NCBI GenBank assembly: GCA_964577295.1
Contig: CAZNYN010000005.1
Span: 1-64,000, forward strand
Reading direction: 5' to 3'
Length of the DNA: 64,000 nt
Source of the DNA: CAZNYN01 sp964577295
GTDB taxonomy: Bacteria > Synergistota > Synergistia > Synergistales > Synergistaceae
Positions 41,957 to 50,345 of the stretch are shown here, one piece after another. A program made the translations under genes and the position numbers. Position 1 is the stretch's first letter, and each line of letters starts with the position of its first letter. Below the pieces are notes generated by a model, which had not been told where the DNA came from, ran no database searches, and saw nothing but the letters and a program-made list of their open reading frames with translations.

Positions 41957-42952
41957 ATGCACATGGCTGATGCTCTTATCTCCCCTGCCGTGGGGGGAAC
42001 TATGTGGGCGGCAAGCGGATATCTCACAGCCGTCTGCGCAAAGAGAATTCACGAAAGAGAAAGCAGCACCGACACAGCTCTTATGGGTGTGCTCTCCGCT
42101 TTTGTCTTTGCTTCTCAGATGATTAATTTCGCAATACCGGGCACAGGTTCGAGCGGACATATAGGAGGAGGGCTTCTCCTAGCCGTTTTCCTGGGCCCCG
42201 AACGGGCTTTTATCTCAATGCTTTCGATTCTTGCGGTGCAGGCTCTTTTCTTTGCGGACGGAGGCCTTTTGGCTTTGGGATGCAACATTTTTAACATGGG
42301 CTTCTTTCCATGTTTCATCGCATACCCTCTGATTTACAAAAAAATAACTAAAATTCTGCCCGGCAAAAAAGGTGTTTTTTGGGGCTCTCTCGTCTCTGTT
42401 GCTGCAGGTCTGGAAATGGGAGCTTTCGCTGTTGTTGTGCAGACTCTGGCATCTGGCATTGCGACACTGCCATTCGGCACATTTACGCTGTTTATGATGC
42501 CTATACACCTTGCAATAGGAATCGCTGAGGGCTTTGCAACGGCTCTGGTCATAGTATTTATTCACACAAATGCTCCCGAAGCGATAAATCGAAGCAACAA
42601 AAACGAAATGAGTACGAAGATGAAAAAGACAGCGGCCGCTTTTATGGCTGCAGCAATTCTTATAGGCGGAGTCTTTTCATGGTATGCATCATCGCAGCCC
42701 GACGGTCTGGAATGGTCTATTGCCGAAGTCACCGGAGCGGACGAGCTTGCAGCCCCTGAAAATCCTTTTTACGCGGCTGCACGGAATATACAGGAAAAAA
42801 CTTCATTCCTTCCCGATTACTCTATTGCCAAACCGTCAAAACACTCCGAGAACGTAGGAACTTCACTCTCGGGAGTCCTCGGCGCACTGATCACTCTTAT
42901 AGCAGCAACGGCACTGGGAATATTTTTCAAAAAGAAAAACTCGGTAAGATAG
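41957..42952 (+). CDS. cbiM: CbiM-type cobalt/nickel ECF transporter component with fused PDGLE domain
   Basis: A 331-residue membrane protein combining the metal-binding CbiM/NikM S-component with a CbiN-like domain. MHMADALISPAVGG carries the N-terminal His2 that coordinates the metal in this family, and SGHIGGG, FFADGGLLALGCNIFNMGF and PIHLAIGIAEG follow. The C-terminal part begins with a helix and QPDGLEWSIAEV, the PDGLE motif, and ends in another helix. Cobalt (for cobalamin) or nickel (for the Lar cofactor) are both plausible. No CbiQ or CbiO gene is adjacent; the cognate energising module must be elsewhere. AAGGGGTG precedes the ATG. Confidence 0.88.
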   Translation: MHMADALISPAVGGTMWAASGYLTAVCAKRIHERESSTDTALMGVLSAFVFASQMINFAIPGTGSSGHIGGGLLLAVFLGPERAFISMLSILAVQALFFADGGLLALGCNIFNMGFFPCFIAYPLIYKKITKILPGKKGVFWGSLVSVAAGLEMGAFAVVVQTLASGIATLPFGTFTLFMMPIHLAIGIAEGFATALVIVFIHTNAPEAINRSNKNEMSTKMKKTAAAFMAAAILIGGVFSWYASSQPDGLEWSIAEVTGADELAAPENPFYAAARNIQEKTSFLPDYSIAKPSKHSENVGTSLSGVLGALITLIAATALGIFFKKKNSVR

Positions 42953-42972
42953 CCTAAAAATTAACTTATCAC

Positions 42973-43019
42973 AAAATAAGCGGTGTGCGCAAAATGTGTC
43001 GCATACCGCTTATTTTTAC
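42973..43019 (+). terminator. Terminator after cbiM
   Basis: AAAATAAGCGGT and ACCGCTTATTTT form a 12-base stem with a nested GTGCG/CGCAT-like continuation; T-rich on the 3' side. Confidence 0.8.
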
Positions 43020-43061
43020 TGTCTGAGTATTTTAATAATTATTACAAATTGGAAAATTCTC

Positions 43062-43090
43062 TTGACACTGTTTTTATAAGGTGCTACACT
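43062..43090 (+). promoter_or_regulatory. Promoter of the feo operon
   Basis: TTGACA (43062-43067) and TACACT (43085-43090) separated by 17 bases. Transcription would start near 43097, just before the tandem operator. Confidence 0.75.
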
Positions 43091-43101
43091 CTCGCACACA
43101 G

Positions 43102-43129
43102 TTAGCTTATGCTAATTAGCAAGTGCTAA
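43102..43129. promoter_or_regulatory. Tandem operator, two TTAGC-N4-GCTAA palindromes
   Basis: TTAGCTTATGCTAA (43102-43115) is followed without a gap by TTAGCAAGTGCTAA (43116-43129). The same 14-base palindrome occurs before feoB at 43651-43664. The TTAG/CTAA arms resemble metal-responsive DtxR/IdeR/MntR boxes. The site overlaps the predicted transcription start of feoA. Confidence 0.8.
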
Positions 43130-43149
43130 TTTATTAGGAGGTGCGCAGA

Positions 43150-43359
43150 ATGCCTTTAACTTTTTTGTCCCCGGGCACTGAGGGTATGATTAAAAGGGTA
43201 AGCGGCCGCGATGATGTAAGACGCCTTCTTGAAAGCCTCGGCTTTGTCGCCGGAGGCAGGGTGACTATGATTTCATCAATGGGCAGCAACATTATTATCG
43301 GCATCAGAGGTACAAGAGTCGCCATAGACAAATCTATGGCGCAGAGAATACATGTGTAA
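43150..43359 (+). CDS. feoA: FeoA domain protein, first copy
   Basis: A 69-residue SH3-like FeoA protein, thought to modulate the GTPase cycle of FeoB. LSPGTEGMIKRVSG, RRLLESLGFVAGGRVTMIS and NIIIGIRGTRVAIDKSMAQRIHV follow the family pattern. AGGAGG is eight bases before the ATG at 43150; an upstream in-frame GTG at 43141 overlaps the Shine-Dalgarno and is rejected. First gene of the feo operon. Confidence 0.92.
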   Translation: MPLTFLSPGTEGMIKRVSGRDDVRRLLESLGFVAGGRVTMISSMGSNIIIGIRGTRVAIDKSMAQRIHV

Positions 43360-43385
43360 AATTCTATTGAACGGAGGATGCTGAT

Positions 43386-43607
43386 GTGAAGACACTAAAA
43401 GATGTGCCGTGCGGTGAGGGCGCGAAAGTTGCGCGCATCACGGCAAGCGGTGCTTTGAAACGCAGGATTATGGATATGGGAATTACCAAGGGGACCGAGG
43501 TAAAGGTTCGCAAAGTTGCGCCGCTGGGAGACCCTATCGAGATTAACGTCAGAGGTTACGAGCTTTCCTTGAGAAAGAGTGACGCTGAAAATATTGAAGT
43601 TGAATGA
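43386..43607 (+). CDS. feoA: FeoA domain protein, second copy
   Basis: A second 73-residue FeoA: LKDVPCGEGAKVARI, LKRRIMDMGITKGTEVKVRKVAPLGDPIEINVRGYELSLRKSDAENI, including the conserved GDPI. GTG start with GGAGG about seven bases upstream. Two FeoA genes ahead of one FeoB are common in anaerobes; the two proteins are quite divergent here, so they likely have distinct roles. Confidence 0.92.
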   Translation: MKTLKDVPCGEGAKVARITASGALKRRIMDMGITKGTEVKVRKVAPLGDPIEINVRGYELSLRKSDAENIEVE

Positions 43608-43650
43608 TAGAATCGCGAGCCATTTAGGCTCTTTTTTTACGGCATTATAG

Positions 43651-43664
43651 TTAGCCTTGGCTAA
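43651..43664. promoter_or_regulatory. Third TTAGC-N4-GCTAA palindrome, before feoB
   Basis: TTAGCCTTGGCTAA sits 16 bases before the feoB start and overlaps the region just 5' of its Shine-Dalgarno. Same core as the tandem sites at 43102-43129. Confidence 0.75.
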
Positions 43665-43680
43665 TTCAGGAGGGTTTATT

Positions 43681-45696
43681 TTGACTTTGAAAATAGCATT
43701 AATAGGAAATCCAAACTGCGGAAAGACTACTATGTACAATGCTTTAACCGGCAGTACACAGTATGTGGGAAACTGGCCCGGCGTGACTGTTGAGAAGAAG
43801 GAGGGCGTTATAAAGGGAATGAAGGATGCCCTGCTCGTCGACCTTCCCGGAATATATTCCCTCTCTCCCTATACGCTTGAAGAGAGAATAACAAGGGATT
43901 ATCTGACTGACGATAAACCCGACGCGATCATTAATATTGTGGACTCTACAAATATAGAGCGCAGTCTATACCTTACAACACAGCTTTTGGAGCTGAATCT
44001 TCCCGTTGTAGTAGCTCTCAACATGACGGATCTCGTTGAAAAGGCGGGAGACGTGATAGACGCGAAAAGGATTTCCGCCGAGCTTGAGTGCCCCGTAGTT
44101 AAGACCTCAGCCGCGGAGGGCATTGGGCTCAAGGAGCTTATCAAGACGGCATCGGAAGCTGCCTCTGCCTATGAAGCCAAGAAAAGCCCCGTGACTTTCA
44201 GCGATAAGGTGGAAAGGGCTCTTCTTAAAATCGAAGCCATGGCCACAAAAGCTGCAAACGGTCACAGTCTAAGGTGGGTATCCGTAAATCTTTTCAGCCG
44301 TGACGCTGTATTAAGAGAGCATCTGCCTATTGATACAATGACTTTATTCGAGATAGACAAGGTTATTGCCGAGTGTGAAAAGGAACTTGACGATGATTCG
44401 GAGAGTATTATAGCCAACGAGAGGTATGCGGCAATAGACTCGATAGTTAAGAATAGCGTAATCAGAAAAAATGCGGCATCTCTCTCTTGCTCCGACAAAA
44501 TAGACAGAATTGTGACAAACAGGCTCCTGGGGCTTCCCATTTTCTTTCTCATTATGTGGGCAGTCTACTACATATCCATTCAAACATTGGGAGATTACAC
44601 CATTGGCTGGACGGAGGTTCTATTCGGAGAGATTCTAGGCGGCAATGCCTCGGCCTGGATGGAAGCAAATAACGTTGCACCATGGCTTCAGTCTATGGTA
44701 ACGGATGGCGTTATCGGCGGAGTGGGAGCTGTCATGGGGTTCGTCCCCCAGCTTATGATTTTGTTTTTCTTTATCTCTTTTCTTGAGGACTGCGGCTATA
44801 TGGCACGAGTCGCTTTTATTATGGACAGGATATTCCGCCAGTTCGGGCTTTCCGGCAAATCTTTTATTCCCATGCTTGTCGGAACGGGATGCTCCGTGCC
44901 AGGCATTATGGCATCGCGTACGATAGAGAACGACATGGACAGGAAACTTACCATCATGCTCACGCCCTTTATTCCATGCGGCGCAAAGCTCCCCGTTTTC
45001 GCACTCTTTGTGGCTACATTTTTCCCCACACAGCCGTGGGTTGGCCCGTCAATGTACATTCTCGGCATTTCCATGGTAATTATTTCCGGCATCATCCTCA
45101 AAAGGACAAGATTGTTTACCGGAGACCCCGCCCCGTTTGTAATGGAGCTTCCGAGCTACAGAATGCCTAGGCTTAAAGGTGTGCTAATACATGTCTGGGA
45201 TCGCGCCAAGGCCTTTATTATCAAGGCTGGAACCGTGATATTCCTTGCTGCGGGGCTTGTATGGTTTCTTCAGGCTTTCAACTGGTCGCTTGAGCTTGCG
45301 GATGCGGATAAGAGTATACTCGCATCTCTCGGCGGAATGATTGCTCCGATTTTCGCACCACTCGGCTTTGGCACATGGCAGTCGGCAATGGCGGTAATCA
45401 CGGGGTTTCTGGCAAAAGAAGCTGTCGTTGCAACTTACGGCGTTCTTTTCGGGCTAGGTGAGATTTCGGAAGAAGACCCGCATCTTATCTCTCACATATC
45501 ACAGATGTTCACTCCCGTCAGCGCATACGCATTTATGGTATTTACGCTGTTGGCTTCTCCCTGTTTTGCGGCACTCGGAGCAATAAGGAGCGAAATGGGA
45601 TCTTGGAAATGGACTTTCTTCGCAATGGCATGGCAGACCGGCAGCGCGTACATTTTGGCACTTCTTATCTATCAGATAGGAATGAGAATTTTATAG
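43681..45696 (+). CDS. feoB: Ferrous iron transport protein B
   Basis: A 671-residue GTP-gated Fe(II) transporter. N-terminal G domain: IALIGNPNCGKTT (G1), NWPGVTVEKKEG (G2), DLPGIYSLSP (G3), NMTD (G4), then a helical spacer. The membrane domain includes GAVMGFVPQLMILFFFISFLEDCGYMARVAF, GKSFIPMLVGTGCSVPGIMASRTI and FIPCGAKLPVFALF with the conserved Cys residues. A TTG at 43681 is chosen: GGAGGG is six bases upstream, while the longer frame overlaps the operator. Confidence 0.97.
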   Translation: MTLKIALIGNPNCGKTTMYNALTGSTQYVGNWPGVTVEKKEGVIKGMKDALLVDLPGIYSLSPYTLEERITRDYLTDDKPDAIINIVDSTNIERSLYLTTQLLELNLPVVVALNMTDLVEKAGDVIDAKRISAELECPVVKTSAAEGIGLKELIKTASEAASAYEAKKSPVTFSDKVERALLKIEAMATKAANGHSLRWVSVNLFSRDAVLREHLPIDTMTLFEIDKVIAECEKELDDDSESIIANERYAAIDSIVKNSVIRKNAASLSCSDKIDRIVTNRLLGLPIFFLIMWAVYYISIQTLGDYTIGWTEVLFGEILGGNASAWMEANNVAPWLQSMVTDGVIGGVGAVMGFVPQLMILFFFISFLEDCGYMARVAFIMDRIFRQFGLSGKSFIPMLVGTGCSVPGIMASRTIENDMDRKLTIMLTPFIPCGAKLPVFALFVATFFPTQPWVGPSMYILGISMVIISGIILKRTRLFTGDPAPFVMELPSYRMPRLKGVLIHVWDRAKAFIIKAGTVIFLAAGLVWFLQAFNWSLELADADKSILASLGGMIAPIFAPLGFGTWQSAMAVITGFLAKEAVVATYGVLFGLGEISEEDPHLISHISQMFTPVSAYAFMVFTLLASPCFAALGAIRSEMGSWKWTFFAMAWQTGSAYILALLIYQIGMRIL

Positions 45697-45711
45697 AAAG
45701 GTTGATGAAAC

Positions 45712-45879
45712 ATGGGAACATTTATTACGGCTGTTTTGGTTTTTGCGGCACTTGCAGGAGCTCTCTATTTTGTGATAAAGAGTAAGGCTGACGGCAAAAG
45801 CTCCTGCGGATGCGGCGGAAGCTGCGGCGGCGGGTGTCCCGGATGCGGGAATCATTCAACAAAGCCTTTGGCAAAATAA
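45712..45879 (+). CDS. FeoB-associated Cys-rich membrane protein
   Basis: A 55-residue protein: one N-terminal membrane helix (FITAVLVFAALAGALYFVI), a short basic stretch, then a Cys/Gly-rich tail CGCGGSCGGGCPGCG with six cysteines. This is the small FeoB companion often found directly after feoB, proposed to handle iron at the membrane. It begins 15 bases after the feoB stop, with a weak AAAGG Shine-Dalgarno. Confidence 0.88.
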   Translation: MGTFITAVLVFAALAGALYFVIKSKADGKSSCGCGGSCGGGCPGCGNHSTKPLAK

Positions 45880-45930
45880 GACAGTACCTTCTCCGATCAA
45901 ATCTCTTCAACACTCTTCTATTTCTTCTTT

Positions 45931-46037
45931 CCTGCGGGGCCCCACACTCTCCGCAGGCGGCTTTATCGAAGGCATACCTCCAATATATATGCCAAAGCAC
46001 TCTCCCTAAGGCCGCGGACATACCAACCTCCGCGGCC
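45931..46037. other. Two GC-rich hairpins after the feo operon
   Basis: CCTGCGG/CCGCAGG (45931-45957) and the stronger GGCCGCGGA/TCCGCGGCC (46010-46037). No clear T-tract follows either, so a terminator role is possible but not typical. The 284 bases between the Cys-rich gene and the next gene hold nothing else I can support. Confidence 0.45.
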
Positions 46038-46163
46038 CGGCTTCATAAATCATTCATACAAACGATACTGAAGTGATACACGAATTTATAAAAATAAAAA
46101 TGTCGAAGTGAATTTTTTATTCTTTTCATACTTTCTTCGGCTTCCGCACAGAGGTGAAAACAT

Positions 46164-46808
46164 ATGAGTTTTGAAAGGCTGATTGCTTTCCACTGCGCCC
46201 CCGCGCTGGCCGGAGTGAAACCGGCGAATATGTTTACGTGGCACGGCGGGCAAAAAAGTATTATAGAGCACTACAAAGAGAGGCTTGGTATGTGCGGAAT
46301 AGATGTAGAAGAACTCTGCGGATGCGAGAAGTATTCTCTCATCTTTATATATCGCAGGGAAATGCTCGAAAGGCATTTAGCTCTTCCCGGAGCGGAAGAG
46401 ATTTTATCTTCCGAGGGGTATAAAGCGGGAAGTTCTCTTGACTGCAAAGTCGGAGTGCTGAAGGATCGGCTTAAGCGATCAAAAACATTCCCCCACGAGA
46501 TAGGTCTTTTCCTAGGCTATCCTGTCGAGGATGTTATCGGTTTTATTGCAAATAAAGGAGAGCGATGCAAATTTTGCGGTAACTGGAAAGTCTACGGAGA
46601 TAAAGAGAGGGCCATATCCGCATTTAAGCTTTATGACGACTGCAGAGATTTTTTCTGTTCAAAACTTTCAAGCGGATGCGAACTCACGGAAATCATACAT
46701 TCCGCACGCAGCGGAACAGAGAAGGAGGCACGGAACTATTATGAGCAAAACAGCTGTAATATACTGGAGCGCAACAGGCAATACGGAGTTAATGGCGGAA
46801 CATATTAA
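46164..46808 (+). CDS. DUF3793 family protein
   Basis: A 214-residue protein with the DUF3793 pattern: FERLIAFHCAPALAGVKPANMF at the N-terminus, SLIFIYRREMLERHL, EIGLFLGYPVEDVIGFI and CKFCGNWKVYGD. The family is cytoplasmic and of unknown function; it is usually found beside ferrous iron uptake genes and flavodoxins in anaerobes, as here. GAGGTG precedes the ATG. Its 3' end overlaps the flavodoxin gene by 68 bases in another frame. Confidence 0.85.
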   Translation: MSFERLIAFHCAPALAGVKPANMFTWHGGQKSIIEHYKERLGMCGIDVEELCGCEKYSLIFIYRREMLERHLALPGAEEILSSEGYKAGSSLDCKVGVLKDRLKRSKTFPHEIGLFLGYPVEDVIGFIANKGERCKFCGNWKVYGDKERAISAFKLYDDCRDFFCSKLSSGCELTEIIHSARSGTEKEARNYYEQNSCNILERNRQYGVNGGTY

Positions 46809-47178
46809 GAAGGGCATTGCGAGCGCAGGCAGAGAGGCATACATCTTCACTGTGGGAGAATTTGGGAACAAAGATACGGGAGACTATGAAAAAATTGCCT
46901 TCGGATGTCCCTCTATGGGCAATGAAGTGCTTGAGGAAAATGAGTTTGAACCATTCTTCGCCTCGATAGAACAGTTGCTCCCCAACAAACAGGTTGCTCT
47001 CTTCGGTTCATACGGATGGGGCGACGGAGAGTGGATGAGAAATTGGGAAGAGCGGGTAAGAAGTGCGGGGGCGGTATTGTTTGAAGAGGGACTGATCGTC
47101 AACATGACACCTGACGAATCAGACAGTATAAAATGTTATGAGTTTGGCAGAAGGTTTGGAGAGTATAACGAGAAATAG
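46741..47178 (+). CDS. Flavodoxin
   Basis: A 145-residue short-chain flavodoxin, an FMN electron carrier that replaces ferredoxin when iron is scarce. AVIYWSATGNTELMAEHI is the phosphate-binding loop, FGCPSMGNEVLEENEFEPF the first isoalloxazine loop and LFGSYGWGDGEWMRNWEER the second. AAGGAGG is correctly placed for the ATG at 46741, inside the DUF3793 gene, implying coupled translation. Location downstream of feo suggests iron control. Confidence 0.93.
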   Translation: MSKTAVIYWSATGNTELMAEHIKKGIASAGREAYIFTVGEFGNKDTGDYEKIAFGCPSMGNEVLEENEFEPFFASIEQLLPNKQVALFGSYGWGDGEWMRNWEERVRSAGAVLFEEGLIVNMTPDESDSIKCYEFGRRFGEYNEK

Positions 47179-47224
47179 GAGCGGCGAATAGCTGTTAAAA
47201 ATTCGGCAGATAATTCGTAAACAT

Positions 47225-47255
47225 GCGGAAGAGGGGCTGTAAACCTTTCTTCCGC
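47225..47255. terminator. Bidirectional hairpin between flavodoxin and znuB
   Basis: GCGGAAGA and TCTTCCGC form an eight-base stem between two convergent genes; AT-rich DNA follows on the plus side (AATAATTATTAA). Weak as an intrinsic terminator but well placed. Confidence 0.45.
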
Positions 47256-47263
47256 AATAATTA

Positions 47264-48106
47264 TTAAGGGCGGCGGCAAATCTGCAAACCGCTCTCTTTT
47301 GCGGCTCCGATACAGAAAAATATGGCGAATACCGCCAAATTCACAACTATTATGCTTGCTCCTGCAGGTATCGAAAGAACGTAGGAGAAAACCATACCTA
47401 CAAAGAAGCAGAATACAGAAATCAACCCCGAACAGACAACCACGCTCTTGAAGCTGCGGCAGCATCTCATCGCTGAGAGGGCGGGAAAAACGATAAGGCT
47501 TGATATAAGCATCGTGCCCATAATTCTCATCCCAACAACTATAGTAACCGCGGTCAGCACCGCTATCAATGTATTGTACATCCCTACATTTACCCCCGAA
47601 GCCTTGGCAAAGCTCTCGTCAAAGGTCACTGCGAATACTTTGTTATAGAACAGTATAAACATTGTAAGCACTGATGCGGAGAGTGTGAGGCTCAAGTAGA
47701 CATCTCCCTTATCCATGGCCAGAATACTTCCGAACATGTAGTTAAAAACATCCACATTCAGCCCGTTTGAAAGAGAAGCGGCTATAATTCCCGCCGCAAG
47801 AGCTGAACTTGATATAACCGCAATGGCAGCGTCTCCCTTTATTCTGCTCTTCTCGTTTATCTTCAGAAGCATCAATGCTGCGGCAATCATCACCGGTACA
47901 GAGACGGCAAGAGGCGCGGCCCCTATTACAAGAGCAATGCAAAGAGAGCCGAATCCGACATGTCCCAGCCCGTCCCCGATCATGGAGTACCTTTTGAGAA
48001 CGAGGCTCACGCCCAGCAGCGCCGCACAAAGAGATACAGCCGTGCCGACAACGATGGCTCTCACTATGAATTGGTATGAAAATATCTCAGTGATTATAGC
48101 AGTCAT
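47264..48106 (-). CDS. znuB: Zinc/manganese ABC transporter permease (ZnuB/MntB type)
   Basis: A polytopic permease of about 280 residues: RAIVVGTAVSLCAALLGVSLVLKRYSMIGDGLGHVGF is the family signature, followed by FNYMFGSILAM and GMRIMGTMLISSLIVFPAL. The ATG at 48106 is preferred over an upstream TTG. It overlaps the ATPase gene by 20 bases. Part of the fur/zur-znuA-znuC-znuB operon. Confidence 0.9.
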   Translation of the reverse strand: MTAIITEIFSYQFIVRAIVVGTAVSLCAALLGVSLVLKRYSMIGDGLGHVGFGSLCIALVIGAAPLAVSVPVMIAAALMLLKINEKSRIKGDAAIAVISSSALAAGIIAASLSNGLNVDVFNYMFGSILAMDKGDVYLSLTLSASVLTMFILFYNKVFAVTFDESFAKASGVNVGMYNTLIAVLTAVTIVVGMRIMGTMLISSLIVFPALSAMRCCRSFKSVVVCSGLISVFCFFVGMVFSYVLSIPAGASIIVVNLAVFAIFFCIGAAKESGLQICRRP

Positions 48107-48800
48107 ACTCTGCAAACTTTCTCCCTATATCGGATTTCAGATAATCTTCCGACGTGCCGAAAAATAGCGCGCCGCGCCCCATGTGAAGTATCTTCCCCGC
48201 ATTCTCCGCGGCAAACTTAATATTGTGCGAAACCATTATAGTTGTAAGAGCCCTCTTCCTATTCAATGAAAGAAGCACAGAAGCAAACTCGGAGCTTATA
48301 ACAGGGTCAAGACCGGACGCAGGCTCATCAAGCACAAGCAGCTTCTTTGCGGCACACAGTGCGCGGGCGAGGAGTACTCTCTGTTGCTGTCCGCCCGACA
48401 AATCTCTGTACGAATGTTTTCTCATGTTTATGACGGAAAGTTCCTCCATGCACTTATCGGCGACAGATCTGCACGATTTTGTGTAAAAGGGCAGCCTGCC
48501 CAACGATGCGGCACAGCCCGACAGCACAACTTCCTCCACGCTTGCGGGAAAATCTTTCTGCGCCTGGCTCTGCTGAGGCAGATAGCCTATATCGCCGCGG
48601 CATAGTCCCCCGAGCAGGGATACGGAACCGGCAGAAAGGGGGGCAAGTCCCAGAAGCGCTTTTACCAAAGTGCTTTTGCCCGATCCGTTCTCTCCGACCA
48701 CTGCAAGAAAGTCCCCCTCTTCCAAATCGAAGGAGACATTGGATACGACATCATATCCGTCATAGGAGACAGAGGCGTTTTCCACTTTCAGAATTATCAT
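48087..48800 (-). CDS. znuC: Zinc/manganese ABC transporter ATP-binding protein
   Basis: A 237-residue ATPase: Walker A GENGSGKST, GYLPQQ Q-loop, DLSGGQQQRVLLARAL signature, LLVLDEPASGLD Walker B, MVSHN H-loop. Overlaps znuA by four bases and znuB by 20 bases, so all three are translationally coupled. Confidence 0.93.
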   Translation of the reverse strand: MIILKVENASVSYDGYDVVSNVSFDLEEGDFLAVVGENGSGKSTLVKALLGLAPLSAGSVSLLGGLCRGDIGYLPQQSQAQKDFPASVEEVVLSGCAASLGRLPFYTKSCRSVADKCMEELSVINMRKHSYRDLSGGQQQRVLLARALCAAKKLLVLDEPASGLDPVISSEFASVLLSLNRKRALTTIMVSHNIKFAAENAGKILHMGRGALFFGTSEDYLKSDIGRKFAEYDCYNH

Positions 48801-49783
48801 TTTAGCCCCTCTTTTAAGTTCGCCAAGTTTTCTCTCATCATCGAAAGATACGTAACATTTTTGTTAAAGTCCTCTTTGGAAATATTATGGCAGGAACGAA
48901 GCGGAAGCATCTTTGCTCCCGTCTCTGCACTTATAAGACGGGCAACTTTAGGCGCGGTAAGCTCTTCAAAATATATTACGGGAATTTTCTTAGCCCTTAT
49001 CTCGTCTATTAGAAAAGCCACTTTTTTCGCGCTTGGGTCGGAATCCGCCGCGCAGGAATCGTGGGCAGCATAGGCTGTAAGTCCGTATCTTGTCATAAAG
49101 TAGTGAAAGGCATTGCGTCCTCCAAGAACAACTTCATGCCTTGCGGCGGACTTCACCGCTTCTTTAAATTCGGAGTCCAGAGAGGCAAGCTCCTTTTTGT
49201 AAGATTCTCCGTTTTTTCTGTACTCATCCGCATTGGATGGATCTGCCTCACAAAGCGCCAGCACTATATTATCAGCCATAATTGCCGCATTGTTCGGATC
49301 TGTCCATATATGAGGGTCAAGTGAGTGGAGATGATGGGAGTGTTCGCTCTCATGCTCATCTTCGTGCTCGTGATTTTCGTCATGTGAGTGAGCATCTTCC
49401 CCATCCGAAAGCTTTATATTGCGCGACAGATCCGCAGCCTTAAGATTTCCATTCTCCGACGAGGAAATGATTCTCTCCGCCCACGGCTCCATATACTTTC
49501 CCGTGTAGAGGAAAATATCCGCCTTCTCTATCTTCATAATATCGGCGGGAGATGGCTCATAAGTATGGCTCTCGGCACCAGGTGGGAGCAGAAGTTCCAC
49601 TTCGGCGCGGCTTCCTGCTATATTACGCGCAAAATCATATTGGGGAAAAAGTGTCGCCACAATCTTGATGCCTTTAACTTCGGAGGCTTTCGAACTCTGA
49701 TGGCTCTTCACGTCACGAGACAAAAAAATACCTGCGCACAAGAGAAGCAGAACAACCGATACGGCAGCGATAATCTTCTTCAT
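48797..49783 (-). CDS. znuA: Zinc-binding periplasmic protein (ZnuA type) with His/Asp/Glu-rich loop
   Basis: A 328-residue cluster A-I substrate-binding protein: membrane-anchor or signal segment, VATLFPQYDFARNI, LLPPGAESHTYEPSPADI (metal-ligand His) and DPHIWTDPNN (second His). A His-rich loop HSHDENHEHEDEHESEHSHH at about residues 132-152 lies between them, which is characteristic of zinc and not manganese systems. It overlaps the regulator gene by four bases. Confidence 0.93.
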   Translation of the reverse strand: MKKIIAAVSVVLLLLCAGIFLSRDVKSHQSSKASEVKGIKIVATLFPQYDFARNIAGSRAEVELLLPPGAESHTYEPSPADIMKIEKADIFLYTGKYMEPWAERIISSSENGNLKAADLSRNIKLSDGEDAHSHDENHEHEDEHESEHSHHLHSLDPHIWTDPNNAAIMADNIVLALCEADPSNADEYRKNGESYKKELASLDSEFKEAVKSAARHEVVLGGRNAFHYFMTRYGLTAYAAHDSCAADSDPSAKKVAFLIDEIRAKKIPVIYFEELTAPKVARLISAETGAKMLPLRSCHNISKEDFNKNVTYLSMMRENLANLKEGLK

Positions 49784-50211
49784 TCCGCGTCCCTCTCCCT
49801 CTGAGCTTTACGGCATAGAGAACATCTTCCGTAAAAGACCGTCTTAAACTTATTTATCTCAAAGTCATGTTCCTCTTCTATATGTTCCGATATCTTGTCA
49901 AGCAGAGAGCACTCAAGGTGAAATAAAGAGCCGCAGACATCGCACTTCATGTGGTAATGGTTTCTGCACGACTCGCTGTCGCCGACATATTCATAACACG
50001 CGCTCGAACCGTCGACGGACGAATACTTACGAAGCACACCCTCCTCCGCAAGTTTTTCAAAATACCTGTATATCGTAGCCTTTCCTATTCGCACGCCGTC
50101 ACCCTTGAGAGCGTCGAATACATCATCCGCCGTGAGATGCGCGCCCTTTCTCCCCGATATATATTCACGTATGAGCTTTCTGGGACCTGTTTCATAACTT
50201 TTCGGATACAT
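49780..50211 (-). CDS. Fur family regulator, probably Zur
   Basis: A 143-residue Fur-type repressor: winged helix with HLTADDVFDALKGDGVRIGKATIYRYFEKLAEEGVLRKY, then HYHMKCDVCGSLFHLECSLL and FYGRCSLCRK, the two Cys-x2-Cys structural zinc pairs. The longer frame is rejected because GAGGTTGG precedes the ATG at 50211. Cotranscription with znuACB argues for zinc sensing. A Fur-box-like sequence lies about 20 bases upstream. Confidence 0.88.
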   Translation of the reverse strand: MYPKSYETGPRKLIREYISGRKGAHLTADDVFDALKGDGVRIGKATIYRYFEKLAEEGVLRKYSSVDGSSACYEYVGDSESCRNHYHMKCDVCGSLFHLECSLLDKISEHIEEEHDFEINKFKTVFYGRCSLCRKAQRERDAE

Positions 50212-50230
50212 CGAACCAACCTCGAAAATA

Positions 50231-50252
50231 AAATTGAGAATCAGAATCAAAT
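50231..50252. promoter_or_regulatory. Fur/Zur-box-like operator upstream of the regulator-znuACB operon
   Basis: On the minus strand the sequence AATTTGATTCTGATTCTCAATT resembles the Fur-box repeat of GAT-nn(t)-GAT-nn(t)-CAAT hexamers, with loose dyad symmetry. It lies just upstream of the regulator gene, suggesting autoregulation. Confidence 0.45.
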
Positions 50253-50287
50253 TATATGTACAAAGACATGATTTGGCAAGAAAAATA

Positions 50288-50316
50288 ATGCGGCGGAGCT
50301 TTTCGCCCTGCCGCAT
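50288..50316 (-). terminator. Terminator of the pseudopilin gene
   Basis: ATGCGGC/GCCGCAT with an inner GGC/GCC pairing; the minus-strand side continues TATTTTTCTT. It begins about 30 bases after the stop of gspG. Confidence 0.7.
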
Positions 50317-50345
50317 CTTTAATATTATAAAATTCTGTCAGTTTT

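Noticed and set aside
45810..46076. 88-codon plus-strand frame after feoB
   Set aside because: It starts inside the real Cys-rich gene in another frame and then crosses two hairpins.
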